Source: Collybia mongolica (taxonomy: Eukaryota > Basidiomycota > Agaricomycetes > Agaricales > Clitocybaceae). Taken from it: a stretch of DNA of 64,000 bases. The notes under the pieces are model-generated. The model had not been told where the DNA came from and ran no database searches. It saw nothing but the letters and a program-made list of their open reading frames with translations. The DNA is taken from the NCBI GenBank assembly GCA_013420905.1, contig JAAXNY010000020.1:62001-126000 (forward strand), read 5' to 3'. This document shows positions 1-13,188 of this stretch, in pieces (position 1 is the first letter of the stretch; every line of letters begins with the position of its first letter). Position numbers and translations under genes: made by a program.

Positions 1-311
1 ATTATAAATACGTTGCGTCCATTCACATCGTATATATATGTGCAAATGCGTCTTTCTCCGGGTTGCCCGGACCCACGACTGATGTATTTCGCGGCCCCAC
101 AATGGTGCACAACACTTAGATATGCCACGCAAACAACGTACTGGTGGCCATGTGGGAGGGACAGTGCAAATTGCACCATTGTCTTGCCAGACATATACCG
201 CCGGGACTTTGACGGGCGATGGTCAAAGTGTCGAGGGGGGCTTGGCCATACTAGAGTGCTGGGACCATTGTCCACAAAAATCTGACCATGGCCAGTGATG
301 TTCTCCCCGAA

Positions 312-320
312 TATATAAAA
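312..320 (+). promoter_or_regulatory. TATA box of the first gene
   Basis: A clear TATATAAAA motif lies about 45 bp upstream of the ATG at 365 and is followed by pyrimidine-rich sequence. Position and spacing fit a basidiomycete core promoter with a very short 5' leader. The assignment is inferred from sequence alone. Confidence 0.55.
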
Positions 321-364
321 GAGGCTTTCTCGCCTAGTGCAATCCAATTTTCGCACTCCCTACC

Positions 365-1361
365 ATGAACGATACTCGCTTTGCTCAGTTTCCTAGCTCC
401 CCTTTTCTAAACGACTCTACAAACACTATTAATAATCTACGTCCACCATGGCACGAAAACAAACGTAACACGGTTGATCCTGTGAACGAAAATCTAGCTT
501 TCTCGAACGGTTAGTGTGCGATTAAGCTGTACATCTCCTCAGTCTCATGTAACGTTTTATGTTGCAGATCCCAATTTTGTTCCGATGAGTGGACAAATTC
601 CTCCTGCAGGAGCCCATGCTCTAAACGAAGGCGAGAAATATACGCAGTTGTTTGGGAACTGTCTCCCACCATGGATGAAAAGAAAGCTGTCACCCGTTTT
701 TCGTCGCAGTGAGTATGGCCGTAAAAAAGTATTCTTCTATGTATGCGAACTCAATCCATACCCATCCCAGTTGAGGATCGTGATTCCGGCCAATTTCAGG
801 CTGGCCCCAGAGTTAATGATTCCGAACCCGTTACTTGTGAACAGCCACCGAACCTAATAGGTACCACATCCAACAATAAAAGCATCCAGACAACACGACC
901 ACAGGCCGCAACCCGTTCATCTGTCTGTATCCGGGCCAAACGTGACTTGGCAAATGCTCCAATTCCAGGGCCTCAGCAGAAGAAACGGAAACGGGATGAA
1001 AGTCAGGAACCTGTATCCCAAACCACGCCAGCTGCTCCATTGATTGCTTTGGAAACTGAACGAGAGGCCACTGCTCCACTGGTTATTCGCATTCCAGCCA
1101 TATCGTTCGCACGTCAGTCCACGTTCCCCTTTTCTTCTCCACTATAACCTTAACGGGCGTCCAGTCGACATAAAAATTGACCACACGGCCGAGTTAAAAA
1201 GGTACCCAACGCGCATTTTTCCAATCAGGGGAATTCCCGTGTACGGCAACCTTTCGAAGCTCAAGGGTGGAAAGTTCCATGATTTTCCGCTGCGGCACCG
1301 GCGAATGCTGACTCTCTACGGTAAATTCTCCCGGTTCAATCAATTGGCTGTGAAACCTTAA
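365..1361 (+). CDS. Hypothetical basic, proline/serine-rich protein (spliced, orphan)
   Basis: Not recognised as any known family. The gene is supported by splice logic: exon 1 (365-509) ends at a gttagt donor, exon 2 begins at 568, a second intron starts at a gtgagt donor near 707 and ends in cccag near 770, and a third (gtcagt donor after about 1112, cttaac branch site, ag near 1167) keeps the frame and leads to a TAA at 1359-1361. The middle exon holds a basic cluster (QQKKRKRDE) that could be a nuclear localisation signal, with several TP and SP dipeptides around it. The 3' end is uncertain: reading through the third intron stops at 1147, and another donor after 1320 could add a short exon near 1380-1460. 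Function unknown. Confidence 0.45.
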
Positions 1362-1801
1362 AATGCCTGTAATTTTAGCAACCCAGAAAATCATCTTTGG
1401 ATCAAGGGCGTCATAGTTCATGGTCGTACGGAATCCTACGGACACCCGACAGGCTTCTAGACACAAATTTTACCAGGCAAAGCCTGGTGGCCGCTCACAA
1501 GTTGATCTGGAAGGGCAAACATTAGCTCTCGGCCACAACTAGACAGTTATGCTACGTATTGATTCTTATGTTATGTACCGTTGACAGGGATTGTTATTGT
1601 ATATACCCTGTACGGTGTGATGTGTGGAATAGTTTGTTAATTAGCCTGAATTATGCATTAACAGCACGAGACCCCTTTTGGAAGACAAAATGCCAATTTT
1701 AGCGTCGGCTTGGCAGGACCATCAAAATTTTGTCCTGGGAAACGGTGGACCTGTTCTTCAACAATTCCTCCCCATCCTCCGAGTCTTCAGAAACGCCTAA
1801 C
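1362..1801. other. Intergenic, no gene seen
   Basis: This stretch separates the orphan gene from the F-box gene. It holds a possible short 3' exon of the former (about 1380-1460). No RNA gene or repeat was seen. Confidence 0.4.
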
Positions 1802-4407
1802 ATGAGTGCACTCAAGAACAACGCAAAAAGAGCACGGAAGAAAATCAGAATCACCGTCTCAAATGGTTCTGATGTATTCCAGGAACGTGCCACTCAGCAG
1901 CTCGAATTGGATCCACCTAGTTCTTCACAACCGAAACGCATCACTGTGAAAGGCCGCCTTGCTGCCTTGCTTTCCCTGCCTTTGGATATACTATTCGAGG
2001 TTTGTCTCCATTGACTTGACGCGTTTCTCGCGTTAAAATGTGTCATCTTCCCATAGATTTTCGGACACCTGTTACCCCAAGACATCCTCCATCTCAGTCG
2101 ACTCACGAAAGATTTCCGCTGTCTTCTGTTGGCTAAGTCCGCGAGGCCCATTTGGAAAGACGCATTCGCCAATATTCCTGCTCTTCCGACGTGCCCTCAG
2201 GAGATGTCGTTACCTGCTTGGGCAGACCTGGTTTTTGGCTCTCATTGTTACGTACGTCCTTTTTGACGCGTCATTTGGCTCTGATGGAGCGTCTGATCAA
2301 TTATCTGTGCAAAGAATTGTTATTCTGCCAAGATACGCAATGTCGACTTTACTTTACGCGTTCGCCTCTGTGGAACCTGCGCGAAAACGTGGTGAGGACC
2401 AGTCGTCACAGGACACTGCCCTTGAGTAACAACGATGAATGTAAACCCAGTCTTATCTCTGCCAAACAGTTCGACACTGGGCGCAAAATGGATAAGGTTA
2501 TCCTTCGCTGTGTCCCTTTCACATCTACGTGGCCTAATCGTGCGTAACGGGGTCTCACAACACGCCTATTTGATGTTCACCATACTTTTCAATGAAGGGA
2601 CTGGCTCTTATTGCACGGTGAAGGCAAAAGACGCGTTCATACAGCAGTTACACGACCGGCAACACGAAGATATCAACGCGTTTGTTCAAGAGAAGAAGGC
2701 AGAGATAAGAGCGCGCGAAAAGGTGACTGCCACATACACTAAATTAACGTCAATGCGTTAGTTGACGCTCTATGCCAGCATGGGAAAGAGTGTAAAATTT
2801 GGTACGATGGGTTGGCAAAGATTAAGACAGCAGAATTGGATAAAATCAAGCACCAACGCAAGGAAGCGTAAGTCACGAATGTCTTGTGTTATGTGATATA
2901 TCTCGAGCGTTAACCCCCAGAATCGTCAAGAAACTCATTGACATAGGCTTCAAATCGGAGGTTGAATACTTGAAGGAACTAGAAAATACCAAACGCCACG
3001 GGGAGCCATTAGTCAAAATTTTGCTCCTTAGTGATCACCCGGATGTTAAAGTTCCGAAGCCGCTAACAGAACGAAGTAAGTGCGCCCCTGGCTCCAGTCA
3101 CCATGCCTCTGATTACCTAGCACTGAACAGTGTGGAACAACATGCAGGATTCGATGATCGATTACATGCATCAACTTCAAAGGCACCGTATTAAGGACGA
3201 TCGCCGTAAGCTCAAAGAAACCCGGAAAGATTTAGCTGTTCAGCAGTGGTACCACTATCGACAAAAGCATCTCGAGAATCCGTTCATGCCAAGCCCCGTG
3301 GACATTTTGGAATGGGATGAAGTTAAATCAATCGTCAAATTGCCCAACAACGTTGATGTTCCTATTGAACAGTTTGAGACCCTCTTCGGCGAAAGTTTGG
3401 CAGACTTCATCCAAGATTGGCGAAAGCGTCAGCTGAGCAAGCTCTTAGCCTGTTGTCCCCAGGATATACCCCGACCTCAGTCCTCATGTCATCTCTCATG
3501 TCATCTCTCACGAACCCAACTTGCCGTCTGCGTATTTACATGTCGAGGGCATGTGCATGAATTCGAGCCTGATTACATTCCAGGTCTCCATTACCCGATG
3601 TGGTATCCCGAGTTCCTTCATCACCCCTGCAATTCGATATGCAAGAAGCACCAGTTTGAAGGGAAACAGAACGAGATTCTGGACAGAAACGTCAATTTGT
3701 CCGTGAAACACGTCCAGCACTGTCGACGAAAGGCATGGTCGACGGAGCTACTCTCGTTTGACGAAAAGGCCTCTCGAGTCGTCCGCAGTATCTTGAAAGG
3801 ATGTGGACTTGACCCCGAAACAACATCTGTAGCTATGCTAGATGAACTAGATCCTCGGGTCGTATGTTTGAAATGCAGTTTTGGCGCGAAACCTGATGGC
3901 GAGCGTAGATATACTGTGTGGTCATGGAGAACTGCAGTGAGCATATACCACAGGCTTTTGACTAGGGCAGCCGACTAATTAGGTTCGTTTCTATAGGTAC
4001 AACATTGCATGAAATCACACTTTGGCGATTCGCAAGTCATATGGCAGATGATTATGGACGCCGATGCCTCCGAAGCTAGGGCACTGGAGGCGAAAGAGCC
4101 TATTAAGAGGGGCTTTGGAGCGGATCCTGAGAGACTATGGCGTTGTACCAGGTGTATAGACCTGCCGGGTGACCCTGGTGTCATGACTATGGTGGGGATA
4201 CGCAGCCATTGCCAATGGGAGTATGTAATCATTTTGTTCTGACTGTTTCGTACACTCATACACTGACGCATACCCCCTAGACATGACAGGATTGATGATA
4301 AGATCATACAGGGGGGAGACTACTATCGCGCATTAGAATGTCCACCAAAGCAGCCCCTAGTAGTCAAAATAATACCAAAGGAGGTCACAGTTGTAATCAG
4401 ACATTAG
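1802..4407 (+). CDS. F-box domain protein
   Basis: The start MSALKNNAKRARKK is basic, followed by a short acidic/serine linker. The F-box spans about residues 45-90 (RLAALLSLPLDILFE joined across the intron at 2000-2056 to IFGHLLPQDILHLSRLTK). Then comes the usual mushroom continuation with a small Cys cluster (NVDFTLRVRLCGTC), a charged helical stretch (AFVQEKKAEIRAREK) and a long C-terminal part with further CXXC pairs (VCLKC, WRCTRC) that may bind metal. About nine introns; joins keep frame, for example the intron around 2250-2312. The stop is the TAG at 4405-4407. F-box proteins are SCF ubiquitin-ligase substrate receptors; the substrate is unknown. Expanded, fast-evolving F-box families of this type are typical of Agaricomycetes. 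No frame break was found. Confidence 0.8.
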
Positions 4408-5560
4408 CCGGCAACACATTCAATGGCCAGGACACAGGTGTGTTTCCTGAAAAGTTGTGGATGTACACAAAATTTATCGCTTGTAATGAGTGATGGTAGA
4501 AATTAGAATAGTATAGGCAATTGACAGACATAATAACCTCTCTTCGTCGTTTCGATAGTATTACCCAATCAGCGACGGCGCCGTCAGCTCGAGATACTCC
4601 AAATTTTAAACTGTGGGGGTGATCCACCTCGCCCACTCGACCAGTCCCAATCAACAAGCAATGCATCAAACTTGCCTTGAGGCGCACCCGGCGGCTTTAC
4701 CAGTATGCCGGTGTCGCGGATGTCTCAATGGACGAAACCCATCCCGTTCCAGGTGCAAACAACATGGACAACATTTTGACGAACCAAGGCCATTGACCCC
4801 CCCCCTTGTTTCCACTCCCACAGTATCGAGGGAAGCAACCTAATTTAGAAGATCAGACGAGACTTGGAGGGGTTGTGAAGACTTGAGCTGATGTGAGCAC
4901 GGAAAATATTCTTTCAGAGCACCTTATTTTGTACAGCACCACCTGCACACACGTCATGTTTTTGGGCAGGAAGTCATTCAGGAGACCTGCAACAGGGAAG
5001 CGGCCCCTGATACTCACAAATTGGAACGATGAGATCCGAAGCCTGATTTGAGAGCATGAAATAGATTGACAGATGTCCTGAAATGACATGAAGTATGGTG
5101 GCTGTAACTTGTCGGATTGCGTTGCGTGCTACGTATCCAATATAACTTACTCACGTGATGGGACACCCGCAATCATGCAACCTATTGTCATTGGATTGTC
5201 CGGGGAAGTGATGAGTCCTGAACGAGGTCAGCGCGCATCGCATGACAACAAAACTAAATGAACACGGGGTGGCGAAAGGCATCTGGGGCCCTACAGGCTA
5301 CATGAAAGGAATAGTGCAATTCGACGGATAATAATTGAACGATCTACTAGCCCTCTTATTGTTGGTCGAGATCGTTGGAATAGCCAGCCCTCAAGGGACA
5401 AGGACATTCACTGCTAATGAGCTCCTCCAAATACAGGAATAATTTGTTTAGTGGATGGAGGTGTAAGCGGGCTTGCGGGCAGTACGTTCGGAAAGCTTTT
5501 AATTCGCATAGTCTTGTAGCTTGTAAATACTAGTACAGAATCAAAAATAGCACATTAGCA
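4408..5560. other. Intergenic, no gene seen
   Basis: Between the F-box gene and the 3' end of the DUF2235 gene. Short ORFs here lack spliced continuity or recognisable motifs. No tRNA or repeat was seen. Confidence 0.4.
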
Positions 5561-7756
5561 TTAATCAACCCAGGTTGGTTCAACATCCCATTTCGTTTTG
5601 GGGGTATAATTCAGGTGCTTGGCTTCTGATCGAAGTCTAACCGACCGGTGGACCTTGAATCCATTCTCTTTTTGCCTCGGTATTACACGACCTTGGCCAC
5701 AATTGATGCTGTAACGAAGTAAATATAGAGTCAAGGTGGCGGGAGACTCATAAAAAACGCACGATCGTTTGTGAATCCAAAAATCGTCATCGTCCTGGAA
5801 TCTGATTGTCTGGGGGATTAATTCTAGTATCCACCACATTTTAACGTGTTTGAGCATGTCATGAGGGTCGGTGAGGGCGTCCGCGAGGTCCTCTTCTTCT
5901 TCGGAAATGAAGTCGGAAACGTCGACTAGTGTTCTGCATGTTCCCACCGACCGTCGGTATTCCTTTTTTTGAGCTGGAGTGGCCGACAAAGAGTGAACGG
6001 GAGGTGGGCGAGGTTTGACGTCAGGCCAAAGCCTATCTGGGTCCATCCCGAAGACTGGGAATAGTTCACGATGGAAAATAATACCCGTTTTCGCTAGGAA
6101 ACATTGTCGTATCATCCATCGAAGAGGAATCCGGGCAAGGTTGTTTCGAAGCTCATTCTTTACGGCACCACCTCCAACGTCTGTCGAGAGTTTTGACTAA
6201 ACAAGCTGACTAGCAATGAGAGTTTGCATATCGCACCGCAATGAGCACCAGCGAACCATACTTCTTTGACGTCGGTGGTGTAGTTACCGCCGTCAACGTA
6301 TTGTCTTTCCAGTTCTTGCAGTGATTTCTCTTTTTGGCACCTGGAGCGAGACATTCTGCCTCGCGTTGTGCAATGTTGAGGCTCATCGGGTATGGGACGA
6401 GTCCAGAAGCTCGGCTTGAACCGTACTCGGCGTTCGTCAAGGGCAAGAGCATGACGGAAATATTTAACGTGCCCATTCTTTATAGTGAACGGGAGACGCT
6501 TGGGGATCATCCCGACTGATCCTACTGTTTCCCTGTGATATTGAATTCGGGGTAAGATATTATTCGTATATGGCAGACAAAAATGCGTACCAAACACCAA
6601 GAAACTCTATGTTGACGTCGATGGAAAATGCTTTCTTGAATGAAGCGCTTTGTTTCCATCCAAGCTCATCTTCGCGATAATACATTTTGTATGCGAATGG
6701 AACTTGTTGATGGTTGCACTTCGGGAGAAGGCCAATCTATGTTGTCTTTGTGAGAGACTAGCATCAACAGTCACGCGTTGGAAAGACCTTGTGTATCCTG
6801 TGAATTCCAAGTGTGAGCAGATCAGTAATGCGACAGTATCATGTACTCACATTCCCGCCAAAGCGCGCGCAGTATCTAAAAATAAGTCGGGATACATCTA
6901 TTTTGAGGTGAAATAGTGGAAACTCACAAGCACCGCGGGAAAAGCCTGGACGCGATCATAAGGTCAAGTCATTGGGGAGAGCTAAAACCGTTACCAAATA
7001 TACAAATCTTGTCACCAGCTTCATCTGTGATGCACAAGGAAGTCAGGCCAATCCATATTCACGAACTTGAGGGAGCGATACAATTTTGCATCAAAAACTC
7101 ATAACCACCTGGGTGTGAGTGTGCACTTTAAATAAAAACAGTGGTGTACCGTGAGAATTCAAAAGGCTTACCCATAACGTGGGCATTGAGATGTACACCG
7201 ACCATTGCGTCCATAGCTTTGTGGACTTTAGCCATTGCTGGCTTTGCGATTTGGGGAATAGTATAAGTGCCAATACCAGCCTCGAGAAAAGAATGTAAGA
7301 CAGGTCATAGAGGTTCTTACAACGCAGTCGGAGTGTACCTGATAATATACCAGCTGTTTTTTCGAGTCGTCTTTCTTCAACATTGAGAATAAATTGACGA
7401 CATTCGAATTCTATGCGAAGATTTAGATGGATGCACGAGAATACATGAAAAATACATTTACATCCTCGTCGAACTGGTCGCCTTCAGCCGTAAATCAATG
7501 ATCTATATTGCACAAATTTGGGGCACGTCTCACCTGTTCCATCGAAACACAAAACCAGTGTTCGGTGATCGTGGTAGAGGGGAATGACATCGTTGTCGCT
7601 ATAAAACGAACAAGTATCCGAGCCCCCACCAGGAGAGGTTGCCTTGGTGAATTCGGGATGCTGATCGTTTGCCCCCGAGTCAATGGTGAGGTTTTTGTAA
7701 TTAGTGCTATGTGAGGACATTGTAAAGCGAAGTATGATATATTGATGAGACTTCAT
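5561..7756 (-). CDS. DUF2235 alpha/beta-hydrolase (Tle1-like phospholipase domain)
   Basis: Runs from the ATG at 7756 (alternative in-frame ATG at 7720) to the stop at 5561. Domain landmarks appear in the right order: RTLVLCFDGTG, then exons FDEDNSNVVNLFSML and AGIGTYTIPQIAKPAMAKV, then DKICIFG joined to an 18-nt microexon (6928-6945) giving the nucleophile elbow G-F-S-R-G-A, then TARALAGM, IGLLPKCNHQQVPFAYKMY, GMIPKRLPF, KYFRHALALDERRVRFKP, VKEVWFAGAHCDVGGGA, and the C-terminal segments VKPRPPP and VEPTWVD. In the bacterial Tle1 effectors this fold is a Ser-dependent phospholipase; the fungal role and substrate are not known. At least eight introns; every junction tested keeps frame, so the gene looks intact. 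It is expected to be cytosolic or membrane-associated, since no signal peptide is visible. Confidence 0.85.
6928..6945 (-). other. 18-nt microexon carrying the hydrolase nucleophile elbow
   Basis: An ag-flanked 18-nt exon with a gtgagt donor encodes the core of the GFSRGA motif. Skipping it keeps frame but deletes the catalytic serine, so splicing here decides whether the protein can be active. Confidence 0.7.
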
Positions 7757-9460
7757 ACATTGTCAGAGTTCGCTTTTATATGATTTGGTTAAGAAGAACT
7801 GAGAAGCGAATAGCAGGAAATCTCGTGCCGTATTCGGTTTAGACTGTTCTCTAGAGTTCCATAGAATGGAGCGTGGGGCTGATATGATGTTGTCTCCGTC
7901 ATCATGGGTCCATGTCTGTCAGTTGAGAAACACGGAGGTGTGATAGACCTTGGTACGCTATGTTTCGAAGAGTCGTTGGAGTGGAGGTTGTGGGTCTTGG
8001 AAGCCCTAAAAAGGCTATGTTATCGGCATAAGCAACGTCTGATAGACGCACCTATTGTCTATCGTCCTTTATGGCATGATGGAATCATTGACAGTTGGAG
8101 TTATGCCGATGGCCCTGTTGCGCGGCATGAAAACTGAATTTGCTTGAAAGCAGACGCTGAGGAGAAAACGCATGGGAGGTGTCGAAGAAGCAAAGGGGCG
8201 TTGATTTGACCTATTGACAGGGGAAAAGGGAGTCAATAAGTCATTTTTTTAGACCTGAAGATAGTAACATCTTACAAGACACTGGAAATTTCATTCAAGA
8301 TACCCCCGAGACTAGTAAATTCGATCCTTTGTTACATATACGTGGATTGTCTTAAGGAAGACTCGAAGGATGCCGGTGGCAAGCTCAAGATAGGACCCGA
8401 ATAATGTCTGGTGTCTGGCACATGATCGTCTTGTAAAATGCTATGAATGGTCAATTTCGTCTACCTTCCCCAACATGGATGTGCTCTGATACCCTAATTT
8501 GACGTTCTCCAAAAGAAAACGAAGCGAACGTAAATATCAAGACCCCACTCAACCCCACCTGTTCCCAACCCATTTCCCAAGGCTGCCCTTGCTGAACCGT
8601 AGTTTGAATTGATTGAATTGACCACCAGAATGAAACAATGTCAACGGGGATCACATACAACGTAAAAGTTTAACCCTTTTGCGCGATTCGTTTGACAGGG
8701 TAGTTATGTTGTTCAAGGCAGAAAAGAGCACATTGCAATTAAAGATTCTTGCACGACGAATATTTCAAGCCTAGCTTGGCTGACTACATTCTTACAAACC
8801 TGTTTGTTTCGGGCAGCACCCCAGTGTCGCCTACATTGACCCTTCGGAAGCAGACTGATAATTGACCGATGACGAAATGTGGCTACTGGGCCACATTGAC
8901 AGACATTGACAAGGCCCCAAGGGCCGATAGTGCAATAGTGACGACATTCGGATACCATAGTTTAGGGATTTTAAGATAAAAATTCTCGGGTGGGAATGTA
9001 CGGATTGTGGTGGTGGAGTGGTAATGGTCGCTGGCATGTTCATGAGACGTATTGATAGCTTCGGCATGTTCCTGTATTCGAAGGGAAGACCTTGTGCATA
9101 ACGATGGATATCGGTGTGAAAGCTTCCCCGGGAAAAAGCGTACACAGCGACTAAGATGTTTTTCCGTTTTGTTAGATAGTCGTAAAGGGGACCAAAGAGG
9201 TTGTTGAATGCTCGAGTGAGTAAGAGTTGGAAATCTCAACCCGACGATGTTTCAGCATGTGTGTGCGCGTGACCTGCACTCGGATGATGTTATACCCCGA
9301 CAAAAGCGCTAATTATCATGACCTTGATGGACCACTTCCTCCGTAAACAGTACTCTCCACGCAGGTGGATGACATATACCCTATTCTCAGCTATTCCGAC
9401 TCTCCCCTGGATTCACGTTTGACGATCAGGTCGGGAAATACAAGTGCCTGAAATTTATAA
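7757..9460. other. Intergenic, no gene assigned
   Basis: Region between the divergent DUF2235 gene and the Zn2Cys6 factor, so it should contain both promoters. Minus-strand ORFs at about 8830-9240 are the longest, but no family or convincing splice chain could be recognised. A fast-evolving gene cannot be excluded. Confidence 0.35.
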
Positions 9461-12400
9461 ATGCGGGTAGAGAATGGCAAAGACACTGACGGTGTACAGA
9501 AGACACGGCGCAAACCTGGTCGTGTGTGAGTATTAGTCCATTTTTACCAGCGGCCTTCAGTGACCTAAAGGCTTTACCTAAACTCAGGCCCACTTCGTGC
9601 GCGGAGTGTCGAAGACTAAAGCTACGATGCGACAAAAATGTAGGTTGAATATGGCAGCGCCAGGATTAGTGACTGTACTCAATTGGCACACCGACCTCCC
9701 AGATCCCTTGCGAGAAGTGTGTCTCTCGAGGATGTGGCTCTATATGCCCGGATGGTTCGTTCTTTTGCTTGGAATCTCGGCCGTCATTACTACGACTGAT
9801 ATGCGTATGAACAGGATCGCTCACACCTGGCAAAGGGAACCGCCTAGTGCTCGCAAACACAGAAGAGCTTCATGATCGGATTGAACAATTATGCATCCGC
9901 ATTCGGGAGCTTGAGAACGCTCTGCGCACGTTGCAGGAATCCGTATCTACAGAGCCTCATCCTTTGCTCCGAACCGGCATCTTACAACAACAGCAAAATA
10001 CCTCACGCGCACCTCGTCCTGAAGCTCCATCCTTGCCAACTTCATCACCACCGAGTCGACCAACGATATCACCTCAGTCACCCCCGGAACCTGTAGAAAA
10101 TACCGATGTTAATTCGGTCAAAAGTGATGATGATAATTTCGTGGATGCTTTTGGTTCGTTGCTTTTATTTGATAGGCACTTGAGAGACAATTTAGAACGT
10201 GATTTAGGTACCCTCACTCTCGGACGTAGTGGAGAGTGTGGCCTATTAGGAAAAACTGCACGCGCCGAGGTACGCATAGCATAATTCCTCTCAAATACCT
10301 CGCTGCTAATATCTGATTCAGTACTTGATCCGTGTAGGTGTTACTCAACACATCGCGTCGCACCAGCTTACAGGCAGATCGCAGGCGCAGACACAATTGC
10401 GATTCAGGACAAGCATTGTTCCCTCTAGGTTATCGAAACGGATGGTGGAGCCAGTGTTCCCAGAGCCCGAAATAACAGATCACGAACTTGGGCACGAGGT
10501 GTATTCTATGCTGCCACCACTTTCTGAGGCAATCCACCTATGTGAAATCTACCAAGACCATGGAAAATACCTGTGAGTTCGAACGTATCGGTGAATGAAC
10601 AACGTTCTCATGGGCATAGATACACGCCGGTTCCTCGGACAGAGCTCTTCGATGAGATTCTGATGCTAGTATACAGGGCGGAGTGAGTAAACCCTATGCA
10701 TATCAACGGACCAGCTTACATGCCAAAATAGCTCCTTTGAAAACATCTCCTGCTATCATTCGCTATCGTTGTTATTTATCATATTCGCGATGGCTTCTCT
10801 TTTCGACCCTGAACGACAGCCATATTCTGTTGAGGCCCAAGAGTACTATCACCTTGCGCGAACATCTCTAGGTTTTGACCCGCATACATCGCGGATTTCG
10901 ATGCAGGCTCTCGTGAGTACAGTCACACTTGTGATTTGTTGTATCCCTTGCATTGACAAACCTCAGGTTCATCTTGCTCAGTATCTTGAATTTAGCGATT
11001 GGGATTCAATGAAATCAAACGCAGCCTGGGTGCATATTGGTCATGCTGTCAGACTGGGGCATAGTGTATTGACCTTTTATTGCACTTTTGAGCGAGTATT
11101 GACATCTTTTTTCTTAGATCGGGCTACGTGAGACGGCCCTGTAAATTTAACAATGAAGATGCTGACCTTGATCCCGCAGATTTGAATAGTGCTCGTTGGA
11201 AACTCTCTAGTGATAACGTGCAACGGCGTTCCCGGCTCTTTTGGCAGCTCTTCCATTTGGATACATGGGCAGTAAGCCGCCTTTCTTGCAGCTTGGCTCG
11301 AAAAATATGAAAACTCTTATAATCAGGGCTTCAATTTCGGAAGGCCGCCAACCATATCATCATCGTATATAGACTGTCCTTTCCCTGTGGATCCTGAAGA
11401 GACAGTCGATGGTAATGGACAAAATCAAATGAGTTGTGCGTTCTCTTTCATTGTTACCTTGTCGTTTGTTGATTGGTTCTGGCACCAAAGTTCACTCCTG
11501 GAATTGGAAATATACCGCCCTACTACACTCAATAATGGCAACTGCCTTTGGTCCCAAGCCGCCCAACTACTCAGTCATTTTGTCTCTAGACCGAAGCGTT
11601 CGGGATTTTCCTGTCCCAGTGATGTTCCGGCCATCCTGTGAGACTCCCGACGCCTCAGTCCCCATTCAGCTCGTTATGCAACGGTGGTTCATTCTTTCAA
11701 ACAAAGAATCTAGTGCGTTCGAATTCTTCTTCATTATATATATCTGATCGGCCGCTCAGCACTTTTGAATCTTCATCGGGCATATTTTGCGCAAGCGCTG
11801 CAAGAAAGGCCGACTGACCTAGCAAAGCATCGATACACGCCCTCCGTGATCGCGATATATCGGTCTGCTTGGCGGTTGATCGAGGGGTTGCGTTGGACAT
11901 GGCGGAATGTACCCCAACCATTTTCAAGGATAAACTTGGCCTGGTCGCAGGCGTTGTCTGCAGCGGTGAGTGTTCATTCTGTCGTGCATGGTAATCTTGG
12001 TGTTCTGACATTTGTGGGTATTCGTCAGGTAGTGATGTGTTTACTTGTAACCCGAGCGCCCTCATCGAACATGACATCGTCTGCGTTGGCTGAATTGGAT
12101 AGGCTACTGCAACTTTTTCAAGACGCTTCGCCAAGTTCTCGGTCAGCAGCCAACCTCTTGGTGAGCAGTCATATACGACTCCTTTATAAGCTAGCCTGAC
12201 TGTGTCCTTCATTAGGACTCCATCCTCACTTTACACCAAAAGGCTCATCAAGTGATGGACCATGCATGCTCTCAAGGAGCCTCGACTATCACGCTCACCG
12301 AACTTGACCGACTGGGCGGAAAGACACATCTACTTACAGACCTGGGCGCTCCAGATTCAGGCGTTTGCGGCGGGCCTTCGGACTTTGTCACCATGACCGA

Positions 12401-12728
12401 GATCCCCCCGGACCATTACCCTGATATCAACGTTGATAACATGCACCCAACTATCGCCCAAGACCTGAGGTGCTTCGACATGGGTACACCGACGTTCAAC
12501 AATTTCTTCGACTTTCCCACCACGCACCACTCGCAGCCTGTGGTTCCGGAAATCCAGGCTTCCGAAAACAACTTTTACCCAGAAACTAATTTCCACTCGT
12601 ACCAGCCCCCTCCTCCGCCCCTGGCTCAGGGACAAAATAACAGCCATGGTCATACTCAAATGTTTGACCAATCGCCTCCTATTTTGGATTCGGCCTGGCA
12701 AAGCTTCGCAGAACAGCTTGGATTTTAG
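9461..12728 (+). CDS. Zn2Cys6 transcription factor with fungal-specific regulatory domain
   Basis: Start MRVENGKDTDG at 9461. Exons 9461-9525, 9588-9639, 9703-9754 and 9815-10269 assemble the binuclear zinc cluster around residues 26-54 (SCAECRRLKLRCDK, then CEKC and two further Cys), preceded by the basic run KTRRKPGR. A leucine-containing coiled coil follows (EELHDRIEQLCIRIRELENAL). The fungal-specific transcription factor domain runs through the later exons with family landmarks ELFDEIL, SLFDPERQPYSVEAQEYYHL, AQYLEFSDWDS, AWVHIGHAVRLGHS, QRRSRLFWQLFHLDTWA, PFPVDPEE. The C-terminus is proline/glutamine-rich, like an activation region. Nuclear, presumed DNA-binding; target genes cannot be read from sequence. 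The next gene, a phospholipid enzyme on the same strand, is separate. No frame break was seen. Confidence 0.9.
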
Positions 12729-13188
12729 GTTGTATCATTGCCGTGGCCTACGTTTGTAAAGCGCTTGGATCCTTGTGTGTACAAGTATAATTCTGCTTTT
12801 TTCGTGTTGTGGCACGCGTTTGTATAAACGCACATGGATGTAGTAATCTTGCAATTCCTCCTGTCATACTGCTGTCATATCGCATACCATCCTGTGTTAA
12901 TACCATCGATATTATTATTTTGTATTATTCTCTTTATACCACTGTTAGCTATAGGCAGCCTTAGGCCCGGCAGGTACTTGGGTATGTGGGGTATTGGGGA
13001 TCGGAATGCTCGGATCAGTGATGGACAGGGTCCGATAACAAACAGTTGCAAAATACTCACAACCGAACGCACGTGCGTCAGAATCGAACTTTGATTCGAG
13101 AGAAGCGTCAAAAAAAAAAGTCTTCTTCTGTTCTGTAGGCTTAGGACTCCACGTCACGAAATCCTGGACGACCCACCAACGAATAGCC
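12729..13188. other. Intergenic, promoter of the phosphotransferase gene
   Basis: About 460 bp between two plus-strand genes, AT-rich in the first half. No RNA gene or repeat seen. Confidence 0.4.
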
